Shown piece by piece: positions 32,870 to 33,005 of a stretch of DNA of 33,005 bases (positions within the stretch are counted from its first letter, which is position 1; each line of letters starts with the position of its first letter). The notes beneath the pieces were generated by a model. The model did not search any database and was not told the origin of the DNA. It saw only the letters and a program-made list of their open reading frames with translations. The stretch is from positions 1 through 33,005 of the forward strand of contig MZNV01002330.1 in the NCBI GenBank assembly GCA_002081555.1, given 5' to 3'. This DNA is from Protostelium mycophagum (lineage: Eukaryota > Evosea > Variosea > Protosteliida > Protosteliaceae). Made by a program: the position numbers and the translations under genes.

Positions 32870-32960
32870 GGTGATGTGATCTGATATCGAGATCAGATCC
32901 CTCATCGTTGTAGAGCGGACTAAGAAATTGGGACCACCATTTTCAACACGACATACCACG
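32870..32960. promoter_or_regulatory. divergent promoter bL34m / OTU1, partly duplicated at 32107-32189
   Basis: 91 bp lie between the two start codons. The core ATCGTTGTAGAGCGGACTAA and following bases recur upstream of the partial OTU1 copy. The other copy has a 10-bp insertion (GTCCAACCGC) and small changes, so it is not a verbatim assembly repeat. Confidence 0.5.
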
Positions 32961-33005
32961 ATGCTCAACCTTCGCGTCAGAAGTAGCTCCAAAGGCAACC
33001 AGCAC
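32961..33005 (+). CDS. OTU1: OTU1/YOD1-type deubiquitinase, first 15 codons
   Basis: The frame starts at ATG 32961 with MLNLRVRSSSKGNQH, identical to the start of the partial copy at 32190, and runs off the window. Because bL34m lies intact on its upstream side, this is probably the original locus. Confidence 0.55.
   Translation, partial: MLNLRVRSSSKGNQH

Overview
The window is a gene-dense stretch of a nuclear genome from a eukaryote with standard codon usage and many tiny spliceosomal introns. Most introns are 38-52 nt, GT-AG, with one GC-AG. I joined exons by hand. For TAF5, HBS1/SKI7, MED28, XLF, the Prm1-like gene, the RTA1-like gene and the 75-kDa complex I protein, exon lengths sum to a multiple of three, which supports those models. 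The organism is probably an opisthokont protist or early-branching fungus. An RTA1-family protein and a Prm1-like four-span protein point to the fungal side. UFMylation (UFSP2), MED28 and both XRCC4 and XLF point to an unreduced, early lineage. This placement is an inference.

Layout, left to right. Positions 1-3187 are repeat-rich: an array of palindromes, three sets of tandem duplications, and one weak small gene (1791-2146). Then come TAF5 (-) and MED28 (+), sharing a 78-bp divergent promoter; a 679-codon HBS1/SKI7-like translational GTPase (-); XLF/NHEJ1 (-); a small mitochondrial-type protein (+); a single-span membrane protein (-); and XRCC4 (-). Next are a 15-exon four-span membrane protein of Prm1-like topology (+), the UFM1 protease UFSP2 (-) and cullin-1 (-). 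Divergent from cullin-1 lies an Fe-S-only version of the complex I 75-kDa subunit (+), followed by DPH1 (+), a small unknown gene (+), the RNA polymerase II import factor IWR1/SLC7A6OS (-) and an RTA1-family membrane protein (-). The right edge (31.5-33.0 kb) is rearranged: a tandemly repeated 3' gene end, a small membrane protein, a partial copy of an OTU1-type deubiquitinase, a bL34m gene cut short by that copy, and the start of the apparently authentic OTU1.

Themes. Several genes serve RNA polymerase II (TAF5, MED28, IWR1), ubiquitin-like pathways (UFSP2, CUL1, OTU1) and translation or ribosome rescue (HBS1/SKI7, DPH1, bL34m). The two structural scaffolds of non-homologous end joining, XLF and XRCC4, lie within 3.2 kb of each other. 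The oddest points are: an HBS1/SKI7-like protein without the catalytic histidine; a TAF5 propeller apparently lacking one blade; a 75-kDa subunit reduced to its Fe-S part; a one-base frame break in XRCC4; recurrent perfect hairpins inside short introns; and repeated partial duplications of gene ends.
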